DNA from: Polyangiaceae bacterium
GTDB taxonomy: Bacteria; Myxococcota_A; Polyangia; Polyangiales; Polyangiaceae
Direction of reading: 5' to 3'
DNA length: 64,000 nt
Assembly (NCBI GenBank): GCA_016715885.1
Contig: JADJXL010000026.1
Coordinates: 205,603 to 269,602 of the forward strand
Shown here: one piece after another, positions 33,537-41,332 of the stretch
Layout of the letters: every line of letters starts with the position of its first letter
How positions within the stretch are numbered: position 1 is the first letter of the stretch
Program-made: the position numbers and the translations under genes
The notes under the pieces: generated by a model
Told to the model about the DNA's origin: nothing
The model's input: only the letters and a program-made list of their open reading frames with translations
Database searches by the model: none

Positions 33537-34082
33537 CTACAACGTCGACGCCACCACTTCATCGAGCGACGCTTCATCCACGAGGCCCGTCATGTACTTG
33601 ACGACGCGGCCTTCTCGGTCGATCACCACGAGGCTCGGCAGCTTCGCCACGTTGTACTTGCGTGAAGCATCGCGCGATGCATCCATCACGATCGGGTACG
33701 ACAGCCGCTGCTTCATCGCGTGCGATCGCGCAACCTCCGGCGGGTCGTCCACGTTCACGCCAAGCACCACGAGACCCTGCTTTTCGTAACGCTTCGCGAT
33801 CCGATCCAAAATCGGAGCTTGCAGCGTGCATGGACCGCACCAAGTCGCCCAAAAGTCCAGCACGACAGGATGCCCCTTGAGACTCGACACCTGCATCCTC
33901 GCGCCCGCGTCACCGTTGGCCGCCACCGGGAACACCGCGTCGGGCGCCGGCTGCCCCTCGAGAGGACTCGTGGAACCCTGAAAACGCGGCAAAAACGCGA
34001 TGAGGACGAGCGCCCCCACGACGAGAAAGATGGCCAGCGAACCAAGTCGGGACTTGTCTTCGGACGGGACGGGGTCGGTCAT
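33537..34082 (-). CDS. TlpA/ResA-like thioredoxin, membrane anchored
   Basis: The 181-residue product has one N-terminal membrane anchor (LAIFLVVGALVLIAFLP). A thioredoxin-fold domain follows with active site WATWCGPC (Cys82/Cys85), cis-proline region AKLPSLVVIDREG and an N-terminal peroxiredoxin-like strand. TlpA-like proteins reduce disulfides outside the cytoplasmic membrane, often for cytochrome c maturation. No ccm genes are near. It is divergent from the HEAT gene at 34256. Confidence 0.9.
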   Translation of the reverse strand: MTDPVPSEDKSRLGSLAIFLVVGALVLIAFLPRFQGSTSPLEGQPAPDAVFPVAANGDAGARMQVSSLKGHPVVLDFWATWCGPCTLQAPILDRIAKRYEKQGLVVLGVNVDDPPEVARSHAMKQRLSYPIVMDASRDASRKYNVAKLPSLVVIDREGRVVKYMTGLVDEASLDEVVASTL

Positions 34083-34255
34083 GAGGCGGAAGTGTTCTTA
34101 GCAAGTTCTTTGCGTCTACGCCGCTTCGCCGTCCCCTGATATCGTTCGCTCCACGTCAAGGCGCACGCGCCCGAATCTTGCCCAAAGCAGAAACCTTCGG
34201 ATACGCAAGCCCCGAAGCTCTCATGCCGAACGCCGAAAGCCGCGTCGGAGGAAAC

Positions 34256-36985
34256 ATGCTCGATCGCCCGAACTCGTCGACCGACACCCCTCGCATCAAA
34301 GGCCAGCGCCCTCTGCCCGGAGCGCTTCAGCTTGCAAAATGGCCACCCGACGATGCCGATGTTCCGGGCGCGCCCGGCGGCGGAATGCCTGCTGCTCCCG
34401 CTGGAGGGGGCGGTGGTGACGTCGGCGATGGTGACTTCAGAAAAGGCAGCAGAGGCGGCGTCATCGGCGCCATCGTTGGTGTCGTGCTCATCGCTGCTGT
34501 CGGTGCAGGCGTCTACTTCGGCATGCAACAAGGGCACACGAAGATGACGGTCGATGAGATCGTCAAGGAAAAGAAGAACATCTTCGTGCTGCCGAAGAAG
34601 GATCAGCTTCCACTGTGGCGCAAGTGGGCTGCTGAAAAGAACGAGTGGGCGCTGCAGCAAGAGGCGCTGATTCAGCTCGCCTACGCAGAAGATCCCGATG
34701 GCGTCACGCACGCGACGAACGCGTTGACGAGCCATGATCATCGCGTGAAGGGCGTGTGCGCTCAGGTGCTCGCGTATTACGGTTCGCCCAAGGCCGATGC
34801 TGCAAAACCCGCGCTCTTGGCGGCGCTCAAAGAAGCCGACGACAGCGATAGGCCGCAGATCGTGTGGGCCCTGGTGACGCTGAAAGAACCCGCCGTCTTC
34901 AAAGACGCGATGGATCAGTACCGCAAAGGGTTCTTGTCGAAGGTCGAACGATTGGGCGGCGGTATCGCGTTCGACCCGGAAAAACTCGCGCAACTCGTGC
35001 CGCTCGACGATTTTGCCAAGCTCGCAGACGACCAGAGCTCGTCGGTGCGGCAGCTCGTCGCGACGCTTTTGTCGCGTGACGCAAACCCGAAGTGGACGCA
35101 GACGCTGATCAAGCTGGTGAAAGACAAGGACGTCGAGGTTGCGCGCGAGGCTGCCACGGGTCTCGGCAAGATCGGCGACGAGACGGCTCGTGCACCGCTT
35201 CTCGAGGCGCTCAGGCCACCGGCGGGCGTCGATCCGGCGAAGGATCAACTCTTCAAGGAAAATCGACAGAAGTTCCTCGAAGCGTTGCGCGATGGCATCG
35301 GCGGCGAAGGGCTCGTGCTGGCGCTCGACAGCGTGAAGCCGGATCCTCCGGAGACCGAGTGGTTTCAGACGAAGCAGCTCTTCGACATGATGAAGGACGT
35401 GGCCGATCCGCGTACGGGCGAGTCGCTCGTGAAGTGGCTCGAAACGAAGAAGCCTGGGATCCATTGGCAAGGGGAAGCCGGGACGCGATTGGCTGAAATC
35501 GGTGACATTCGGGCTGCGAAGTACCTCGGCGAGCGCATGCGTGCGAATCCGGGCGACGTGTACAAGCAGGAGAATTTCTGGCAAGCGGACGAAGGCGGGC
35601 ACTTGTCGCGTACGGACCTGCCGCGCGTCGTTGCTGCACGCATGCTCGCGGACCTTGCGATGATTCACCCCGACAAGAAGGAAGAGCTGAAAGCGGCCGA
35701 GGATGGGGTATTGTTTTGGATTACGGATAGGCCTCAGCCGCACGCGAACGGATTGCGTTTCCTTGCAGCGCTCAATTCGGAAAAAGCTGTGAAACACATG
35801 CGTGATTGGGCATTTCCGAAGGATCCTTTGCCGAAGGAAGGTGCACCGCCGCCGTTCCCCACGGCATTCGAAACGGCGCAAAGCGCATTGCGTTATATCG
35901 GCATGATGAAGGACGAGCAATCGTTCCCGAAGCTGCTCGAGCAATTCAAGCGCAAGAAGGACAAGAAAATGGACACGACGTTGGAGGGCATGAATGGTGG
36001 CGGTATCGCCATGCTCGGTATGGCTCTTCGCGCAGTGGCCTACGGTGCGGCGCAAGGATTGGGGCAATGGGGTGATCCTCGTGCCGCCAAAGACATGATG
36101 GAGTTCATCGAGGACGAGCTCTGGAACGAGGAAGCGCGGCAAGCTGCGTGCGAAGCGCTGGCATGGTGTGCAGACGACAAGACGCTCATCGAAGTGGCGA
36201 AGAAAGCTGCCGAATTTGGCGGGAAAAAGGAACCGCGCAAGCAGTTGATTGGCGCGTGTTATGCGCAGACGTTGTCGCTGAAGCCCATGCCGGGCGTTGC
36301 GGCGACGCTGGCGGAGCTCTTGAAGCCCGAGATGGACCTGAACTTGCGCATGCCGTACGCGCGAGCCATCGGCATTGCAGGCGTCGACGAAGAAACGCAG
36401 AAGATCCTTTGGGACAAACTGCAAAATCCAGAAGTTCGCAATGCAGCGGCGCTGGCGCTCATCATGGGTGGATCGCCCGAAACGGCAGCTCGAACGGTCG
36501 CCATGTACGGTGATTTCGGTCAAGACGCGCTGAACGACTTGAAAGATCATTACTTCCGCGCCTTCGGGTATTGGTCGGACGAAGACTTCAAGCGAGGCAA
36601 CATTTATCGTTATGTCGCCAATGCGGAGGCGATCGCGCGGATCAAAGTTGGTGACGTGACGCAAGATTGGTCTCGTCAGCGACTGCAGGCGCAATTCGAC
36701 AACTTGAAGTTCGACAACGGTCCGCATTCGGAGACGCGCGTGGTCTTGCGTTATCGCCTATGGCAAGACGCCAAAGGCAGCGACGCGGAGCGAAAGAAGG
36801 GCGCGATCATGACGCTGAAGTTCATGAAAGAACGCGGCGTGCTCATGGCATTGCGTGGCGAACAAGGCGACACGGGCGAGTTGGCACGAAGGGCGTTCTT
36901 CGAGCTGATGAATCCGAAGGCGCTCATTCCGGAAGACCTGAAAGCGCTGCAGCCGAAGAGCGACGGCAAAGGCGACAAGCAGTAG
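34256..36985 (+). CDS. Membrane-anchored HEAT-repeat protein
   Basis: From ATG 34256 (GGAGG at 34247-34251 fixes the start) the product has 909 residues. A cytoplasmic Pro/Gly-rich N-terminus of about 70 residues is followed by one membrane helix (VIGAIVGVVLIAAVGAGVYF). The rest is a long extracytoplasmic solenoid of HEAT/PBS repeats, for example WALVTLKEPAVFKDAM, VEVAREAATGLGKIGDETA, TRLAEIGDIRAAKYLGERM, QGLGQWGDPRAAKDMMEF and EVRNAAALALIMGGSPETA. No enzymatic motif is present. It is likely a periplasmic scaffold, and it is distinct in sequence from the HEAT protein at 8229. Confidence 0.82.
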   Translation: MLDRPNSSTDTPRIKGQRPLPGALQLAKWPPDDADVPGAPGGGMPAAPAGGGGGDVGDGDFRKGSRGGVIGAIVGVVLIAAVGAGVYFGMQQGHTKMTVDEIVKEKKNIFVLPKKDQLPLWRKWAAEKNEWALQQEALIQLAYAEDPDGVTHATNALTSHDHRVKGVCAQVLAYYGSPKADAAKPALLAALKEADDSDRPQIVWALVTLKEPAVFKDAMDQYRKGFLSKVERLGGGIAFDPEKLAQLVPLDDFAKLADDQSSSVRQLVATLLSRDANPKWTQTLIKLVKDKDVEVAREAATGLGKIGDETARAPLLEALRPPAGVDPAKDQLFKENRQKFLEALRDGIGGEGLVLALDSVKPDPPETEWFQTKQLFDMMKDVADPRTGESLVKWLETKKPGIHWQGEAGTRLAEIGDIRAAKYLGERMRANPGDVYKQENFWQADEGGHLSRTDLPRVVAARMLADLAMIHPDKKEELKAAEDGVLFWITDRPQPHANGLRFLAALNSEKAVKHMRDWAFPKDPLPKEGAPPPFPTAFETAQSALRYIGMMKDEQSFPKLLEQFKRKKDKKMDTTLEGMNGGGIAMLGMALRAVAYGAAQGLGQWGDPRAAKDMMEFIEDELWNEEARQAACEALAWCADDKTLIEVAKKAAEFGGKKEPRKQLIGACYAQTLSLKPMPGVAATLAELLKPEMDLNLRMPYARAIGIAGVDEETQKILWDKLQNPEVRNAAALALIMGGSPETAARTVAMYGDFGQDALNDLKDHYFRAFGYWSDEDFKRGNIYRYVANAEAIARIKVGDVTQDWSRQRLQAQFDNLKFDNGPHSETRVVLRYRLWQDAKGSDAERKKGAIMTLKFMKERGVLMALRGEQGDTGELARRAFFELMNPKALIPEDLKALQPKSDGKGDKQ

Positions 36986-37042
36986 CACGTCACCCCCCAA
37001 CCCGATAGGCGCCAACCCGTTTTCCACCCCCGCGCGGGGTTT

Positions 37043-37125
37043 CAGAGACTGTCTCAAAAATCGGCCGGGGTTGCAGAGACTGACTCAAAAATCGGCCGGG
37101 GTTGCAGAGACTGACTCAAAAATCG
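37043..37125. repeat. 31-base tandem repeat, 2.7 copies
   Basis: Two full units (37043-37073 and 37074-37104) and a 21-base partial unit (37105-37125) share CAGAGACTGACTC..AAATCG. The first unit has GAGACTGTCTC, a short inverted repeat. Immediately upstream is a CCCCGCGCGGGG palindrome like the MITE ends. The block lies between the HEAT gene stop and MITE copy 2. Confidence 0.85.
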
Positions 37126-37147
37126 ATGCGTAGTGTGTCTCCGCACG

Positions 37148-37352
37148 CCCGCGCGGGGTTAAAACCCCGCGCTACACGATAAAAAGTCCCTCACTTCCGT
37201 TCGGGACTGGCGTTGTGCGATCTCGGATCGTTATCGGGAATCCCCGACGATTTCGCAATAGATTGCATTTCTCGCAATGCGGCGTGTGGCTAGTCCGAGC
37301 GCGGCAGCGCGAGGACTTCTTGTGATGTAGCGCGGGGTTTTAACCCCGCGCG
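37148..37352. repeat. MITE-like dispersed repeat, copy 2
   Basis: This is the second copy of the element at 11425-11631, same orientation and about 205 bases, with the same palindromic ends (GCGCGGGGTTAAAACCCCGC on the left, mirrored on the right). Differences are scattered and mostly in the central loop. It sits between a gene end (36985) and the 3' end of the kinase gene (37388). Confidence 0.8.
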
Positions 37353-37387
37353 TGCATGCGGTACGAGGGACCGAAACCCTTTCATGG

Positions 37388-38854
37388 TCATTTGCGCTGG
37401 CGCGCGCGTGCCTCAGCGTCAGCCTCTTCCTCGGCCGCCAGCTCATCTTCGGCGGCATCGTCTTTCGCGTCGGCGTCCGCAATGCGTACGCGCTTCGGAT
37501 CGCTGGGCGTTTCGACCGGCTTCACTTCGATCCGCGCGCCGCTCGAGGTTCGCTCCGTACGATTGCGGACGACGTCCTTGGCGCGCTGCATGGACTCGTG
37601 CGCCAAAACGCCCGCATCCCGCGTCCGTGCACTCGCGTCACGCAATGGTTTGCCAAAAAAGATCGACAGCACGGACAAGAGCGTAGGGACGATGGCCCGT
37701 AATGCCACGAGCACCGCGATTTGGGCGATCGTGAGGCCAAACAATAAAAGGCCGGCGACGGGCACGGGGATGGTGCTGGATTGAACTTCGGCCCAAGCGC
37801 GCTCGTCGATTTTGCGCGCTCGCTGTTCGGCTTTCCGCGCGCGTCGTGCAGCCTTTTCCTCGGCCTTGCGTGCATCGCGGTTGGCCTTCGATTCGTGCTT
37901 CTTCGACTTTTTGGCCCACTCTTTTTTGATTTCCGAAAACCCCTGCTCCATCTGCTGGACGGCTTCTTCGATACCTTGCTCGATGTCCCGTTCGATATCG
38001 CGTTCCTTTTTGGACGGTTTGGCGCCGCGTCGAGGTTTGTCGCGAGGAACGTCGGTTTTTCGGGGCGCATCCCGTAGCGTTTCGATGAGCGGCGCAATGC
38101 GGGTCGCTCGACGATCGGGGTCGGGCTCGAGCATCGCGGCGAGGGCCGAGACGAGCGTGGGACTTGCATTTTTGCCAAGCGCCGATGCAACGTCGATGGC
38201 AAGACCCTTGTGAGGCAAGTCTTCCGGCTGCACGCCCGTGAGCATCGTCATGGCCGTGGCGCCAACCGCGTACACGTCGGAAGCGGGCATTGCGCGCCCC
38301 TGAAATTGTTCGGGCGCCATGAATCCGAACGTTCCAACGACCGTGCTGCCTCCTTCGGGTTTCAGTTTGTCACGTACGGCCCCAAAATCGATGATGACGA
38401 ACGAACCATCGGGCCTCCGCAAAATATTGCTCGGCTTCACATCACGGTGCACGACAGGCGGCGCGCGACCGTGCAAATAATCGAGAATCGCGGAGCTATC
38501 GCGAAGAAAGCGGACGATTTCACCTTCGTCGAGCGTCGCGCCGCGTTTTTGCATGGCGGCCAAACTTTCGCCTTCCACCTTTTCCGTGACCAAAAAGAGC
38601 TCGCCATTTTCCTCGAAATGCTCGACGTACCGCGGCAAACCCGGATGCGACAAACTCGAGAGCACCCGCGCTTCACGCTCCGCAAGCTCGACCTCTTTCC
38701 AGCTCTTGGCGCCTCGAACGCGAAATCGTTTGATGGCAACCGGCTTGCCTTCTTTCTTGTCGACAGCCTCGAACGTGGCCGCTTGTCCCCCTTCGCCGAG
38801 GAGCCGAATCACGGCATAACGATCGCCGCGCAAGTGACTTGGTGCATCATGCAT
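37388..38854 (-). CDS. Membrane-anchored Ser/Thr protein kinase
   Basis: The 488-residue protein from ATG 38854 is a Hanks-type kinase. It has a glycine loop (LLGEGGQAATFEAVD), catalytic lysine in AIKRFRVRG, catalytic loop VVHRDVKPSNILRR, DFGAVRDKL, and the MAPEQFQGRAMPASDVYAVG activation/P+1 region. The catalytic domain is followed by a highly charged, coiled-coil-like linker (residues about 290-375). Two hydrophobic helices (IPVPVAGLLLFGLTIAQIAVL and a second) and an acidic tail follow. The kinase is cytoplasmic with a C-terminal membrane anchor, unlike the usual PASTA receptor layout. The start was chosen where kinase homology begins; upstream in-frame codons overlap the rsmG leader. Confidence 0.9.
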   Translation of the reverse strand: MHDAPSHLRGDRYAVIRLLGEGGQAATFEAVDKKEGKPVAIKRFRVRGAKSWKEVELAEREARVLSSLSHPGLPRYVEHFEENGELFLVTEKVEGESLAAMQKRGATLDEGEIVRFLRDSSAILDYLHGRAPPVVHRDVKPSNILRRPDGSFVIIDFGAVRDKLKPEGGSTVVGTFGFMAPEQFQGRAMPASDVYAVGATAMTMLTGVQPEDLPHKGLAIDVASALGKNASPTLVSALAAMLEPDPDRRATRIAPLIETLRDAPRKTDVPRDKPRRGAKPSKKERDIERDIEQGIEEAVQQMEQGFSEIKKEWAKKSKKHESKANRDARKAEEKAARRARKAEQRARKIDERAWAEVQSSTIPVPVAGLLLFGLTIAQIAVLVALRAIVPTLLSVLSIFFGKPLRDASARTRDAGVLAHESMQRAKDVVRNRTERTSSGARIEVKPVETPSDPKRVRIADADAKDDAAEDELAAEEEADAEARARQRK

Positions 38855-39025
38855 GAAAAAGGTCCGAGCAAGAACGTTCAGTCGGCCGTTGCCCATCGGC
38901 CTCGAGCGAGCGGTTGGATTCTGCGGCGCGGCGCATCGGTGCAAGCATCCTCGCAAGAAGCGACGTTGTCAAGGTCGGCGGATGAGCCGCGACGGGATGC
39001 GCAAAGCTGCTATGGTACGGCGCTG

Positions 39026-39721
39026 ATGCGCCCCGACGAACGCCCACCGCTCACTCTGCCTGCCCCCGACCCGCTCGCGCCACCGGCGGATTTTGCCGCG
39101 AAACTTGCGGATGCGAACATCCGAATCGACGCCGCAGCCATAACCAAGATTGGCGATTACCTGGCGCGGCTCTTGGCAATGAATCAGCAGATGAATTTGA
39201 CGGCCATCGAAAATCCGGACGCCGCTTGGGAGCGCCATGCGCTCGATGCATTGACGCTGCTTCCACGGCTCGATGACATAGGGCCTGGAGGACGAATCAT
39301 TGACATTGGTTCGGGCGGAGGACTACCGGGCATTCCGATTGCCATTGCGAGGCCGGAACTATCGGTGACGCTGGTGGAAGCAACGCAAAAAAAGGCCGCA
39401 TTTTTGACGGCAGTAGCCAATGCATTGGGTTTGTCCGAGGTGACGGTCCTTGCGGATCGAGCGGAAAAGCTCGCAGCAGGGCCATTGCGGGCAGCGTTCG
39501 ATGTGGTGACGGCGCGTGCCGTGGCGCGGCTATCGGAGCTCGTGCCCATCACGGCGCCATTCGTGAAGCCGGGCGGGCGGTTGCTCCTCATCAAAGGGCA
39601 AAAAGCGAGCGAAGAATTGGCTGAAGCTTCGCGCGTGCTGGTAAAACAGCGTGTGGCGCATATCGAGACGGTGGTGACGCCCACGGGACGTATTGTGGTG
39701 TTGAAAAAAGCAGAGCGGTAG
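39026..39721 (+). CDS. rsmG: 16S rRNA (guanine-527-N7)-methyltransferase
   Basis: The 231-residue product is RsmG/GidB. It has LLAMNQQMNLTAIENPDAAW ahead of the SAM site, IIDIGSGGGLPGIPIAI (motif I), VEATQKKAAFL, and then TARAVARLSELVPI and LLIKGQKASEELAEA. It methylates G527 of 16S rRNA; loss in other bacteria gives low-level streptomycin resistance. ATG 39026 gives the normal length. It is divergent from the kinase gene. It is not in the usual gidA-rsmG-parAB cluster. Confidence 0.95.
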   Translation: MRPDERPPLTLPAPDPLAPPADFAAKLADANIRIDAAAITKIGDYLARLLAMNQQMNLTAIENPDAAWERHALDALTLLPRLDDIGPGGRIIDIGSGGGLPGIPIAIARPELSVTLVEATQKKAAFLTAVANALGLSEVTVLADRAEKLAAGPLRAAFDVVTARAVARLSELVPITAPFVKPGGRLLLIKGQKASEELAEASRVLVKQRVAHIETVVTPTGRIVVLKKAER

Positions 39722-39880
39722 CGCAATTGCGCCAATGCCACGGAGCCTCACAATGGCGGATGTGGACAACACGGGAATCTGCTTGCCTTAGCACTCCCCA
39801 TGTGGGACATTTCGTTTGGTGTTTCGCCGTGGTGCCCGGACGAACCACGAAGCGCAACGCCTTCATCGAGGAGACATGTT

Positions 39881-40150
39881 ATGAAAATTCGAACCAACGT
39901 GCGAGCAGGCGGTCTGAAGGCGGTCAATGGGCTGATTGCCGTGAACCACAGCGGCGTCAAGGTCAAAACGAAGGTCCGTGCGGGCTTTGTCGGGGCCATC
40001 AATCACAGCGGCGTCAAGGTCAAGACCAAGGTTCGTGCCGGTTTTGTCAATGCCATCAACCACAGCGGCGTCAAGGTCAAGACCAAGGTCCGTGCGGGCA
40101 CCGTCAATGGCCTGAAGACGGTCAATGGCCTGAAAACGATCAACGGCTGA
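39881..40150 (+). CDS. Small basic protein built of 19-residue tandem repeats
   Basis: From ATG 39881 (GAGGAG at 39869-39874) the product is 89 residues. Three perfect-length 19-residue repeats (NHSGVKVKTKVRAGFVxAI) are encoded by three 57-base DNA repeats at 39944-40000, 40001-40057 and 40058-40114. Partial copies flank them (IRTNVRAGGLKAVNG at the N-terminus; TVNGLKTVNGLKTING at the C-terminus). There is no signal peptide, no cysteine and a strong Lys/Arg excess; the alternating pattern (VKVKTKV) suggests beta-strands. No family was recognised. It could be a beta-solenoid or amyloid-like peptide, a nucleic-acid-binding peptide or a RiPP precursor, but no RiPP maturation gene is adjacent. 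The TPR gene starts 80 bases downstream. Confidence 0.75.
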   Translation: MKIRTNVRAGGLKAVNGLIAVNHSGVKVKTKVRAGFVGAINHSGVKVKTKVRAGFVNAINHSGVKVKTKVRAGTVNGLKTVNGLKTING

Positions 40151-40229
40151 CAACCTGCCGCGGCTCACATCAATCGCATCCACCCGCGAAATTATCGCGA
40201 ACCGGCACTCAAATCATCGGTGACGATCG

Positions 40230-41321
40230 ATGAAGGGCTCTTCAAGTGACATCGAGCGCGGTTGTGCGCTCTTCGCGCGCGCGCAGGAACTTCGCGACGC
40301 CGGCAATCCCATCCAAGCTCGTGCGTTGTGCAAACGAGCCCTATCGCTGCTCGAAAACGCGCTTGGACCGCGCCATCCCGACGTGGCGAATGTTTTGCTC
40401 GAGATCGCGGGTACATTCGAAGATTGCGGCGAATCGGCCATGGCCATCGAACCTTGCGAGCGAGCGGCGGCAATTCTCGCTCGCGTTCGTTGTGGCATCG
40501 AGGGTGAATTACTCAAATTTGCGTCGTTGTCGTTGCTCGGACGCCTATACGTCGCGGCGGGTCGTTATCGAGAAGCCAAAAAGTCATGCACGCGCGCGTT
40601 GCACGTCGCAGAACAAAAGCTCGGACACGCAGAACGATGCGATGCGCACAATGGACTCGGCGTGGTCCACCGACATCTCGGCAAGCTCGACATTGCCGAA
40701 GCACATTATCGACAGTCGCTTGCGCTGCTGGGCCGACCGCGTCCTCCGCAAGCGATGGCGACTTTGTACCACAATCTCGCGGGACTCGAACACGCACGTG
40801 GCCAGCATGCGCGCGGCATCGTTTTGGCTCGTCGCGGTCTTCGTCTTCGCGAAAAAGCCCTCGGTCCGGCGCACGTCAGCGTTGCTGCGGACAAAGCAGC
40901 GCTCGCGTCGCTTTATGAAGGCAAAGGCGATTTGGCCGCTGCCGCAACGCTTTATCACGAAGCGATTGCAATCTTCCGGAAGGCTTACGGTCCGAAACAT
41001 TTCGAGGTTGGGTTCAATTTGGGAAACCTTGCCGCCATCTTGCACGAGCAGGGTCGCCTGAGCGAAGCGTCGAAAATGTATCGCCGTGCGCTTGCCATTC
41101 AAGAGGAGGCGGCCGGAGCGTCTCACCCATTTCTGGCGCTGTTGCTAGAAAATTTCGCCTCGCTGCGGCTCGCGAAAAATCGCCCCGTCGAAGCCGCGGC
41201 TCTTCAGGATCGAGCCATCGCCATTTATTCGCGTGCCTTGGGTTCGAGGCACCCCGATACCCTCGCAGCACGCAAAACACGGCGCGATATTATGCGTTGC
41301 GTCGAGCGGTCGACCTGGTAG
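40230..41321 (+). CDS. TPR-repeat protein
   Basis: The 363-residue protein consists of about seven tetratricopeptide repeats of the kinesin-light-chain type, for example CKRALSLLENALGPRHPDVAN, AHYRQSLALLGRPRPPQAMA, YHEAIAIFRKAYGPKHFEVG and MYRRALAIQEEAAGASHPFLA. It has no signal peptide and no additional domain. TPRs mediate protein contacts. It ends 11 bases before the start of the kinase-TPR gene at 41333, so the two are probably co-transcribed and may act in one signalling complex. ATG 40230 is the first suitable start. Confidence 0.88.
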   Translation: MKGSSSDIERGCALFARAQELRDAGNPIQARALCKRALSLLENALGPRHPDVANVLLEIAGTFEDCGESAMAIEPCERAAAILARVRCGIEGELLKFASLSLLGRLYVAAGRYREAKKSCTRALHVAEQKLGHAERCDAHNGLGVVHRHLGKLDIAEAHYRQSLALLGRPRPPQAMATLYHNLAGLEHARGQHARGIVLARRGLRLREKALGPAHVSVAADKAALASLYEGKGDLAAAATLYHEAIAIFRKAYGPKHFEVGFNLGNLAAILHEQGRLSEASKMYRRALAIQEEAAGASHPFLALLLENFASLRLAKNRPVEAAALQDRAIAIYSRALGSRHPDTLAARKTRRDIMRCVERSTW

Positions 41322-41332
41322 GCTCGCGACCG

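Noticed and set aside
34079..36727. Very long minus-strand open frame (about 880 codons) opposite the HEAT gene
   Set aside because: It has no start with a ribosome-binding site and an Arg/His-rich, family-less product. It is the usual antisense shadow of a GC3-rich gene.
38210..39025. Upstream extension of rsmG to about 500 codons
   Set aside because: The extension is antisense to the kinase gene and shows no RsmG similarity; ATG 39026 gives normal length.
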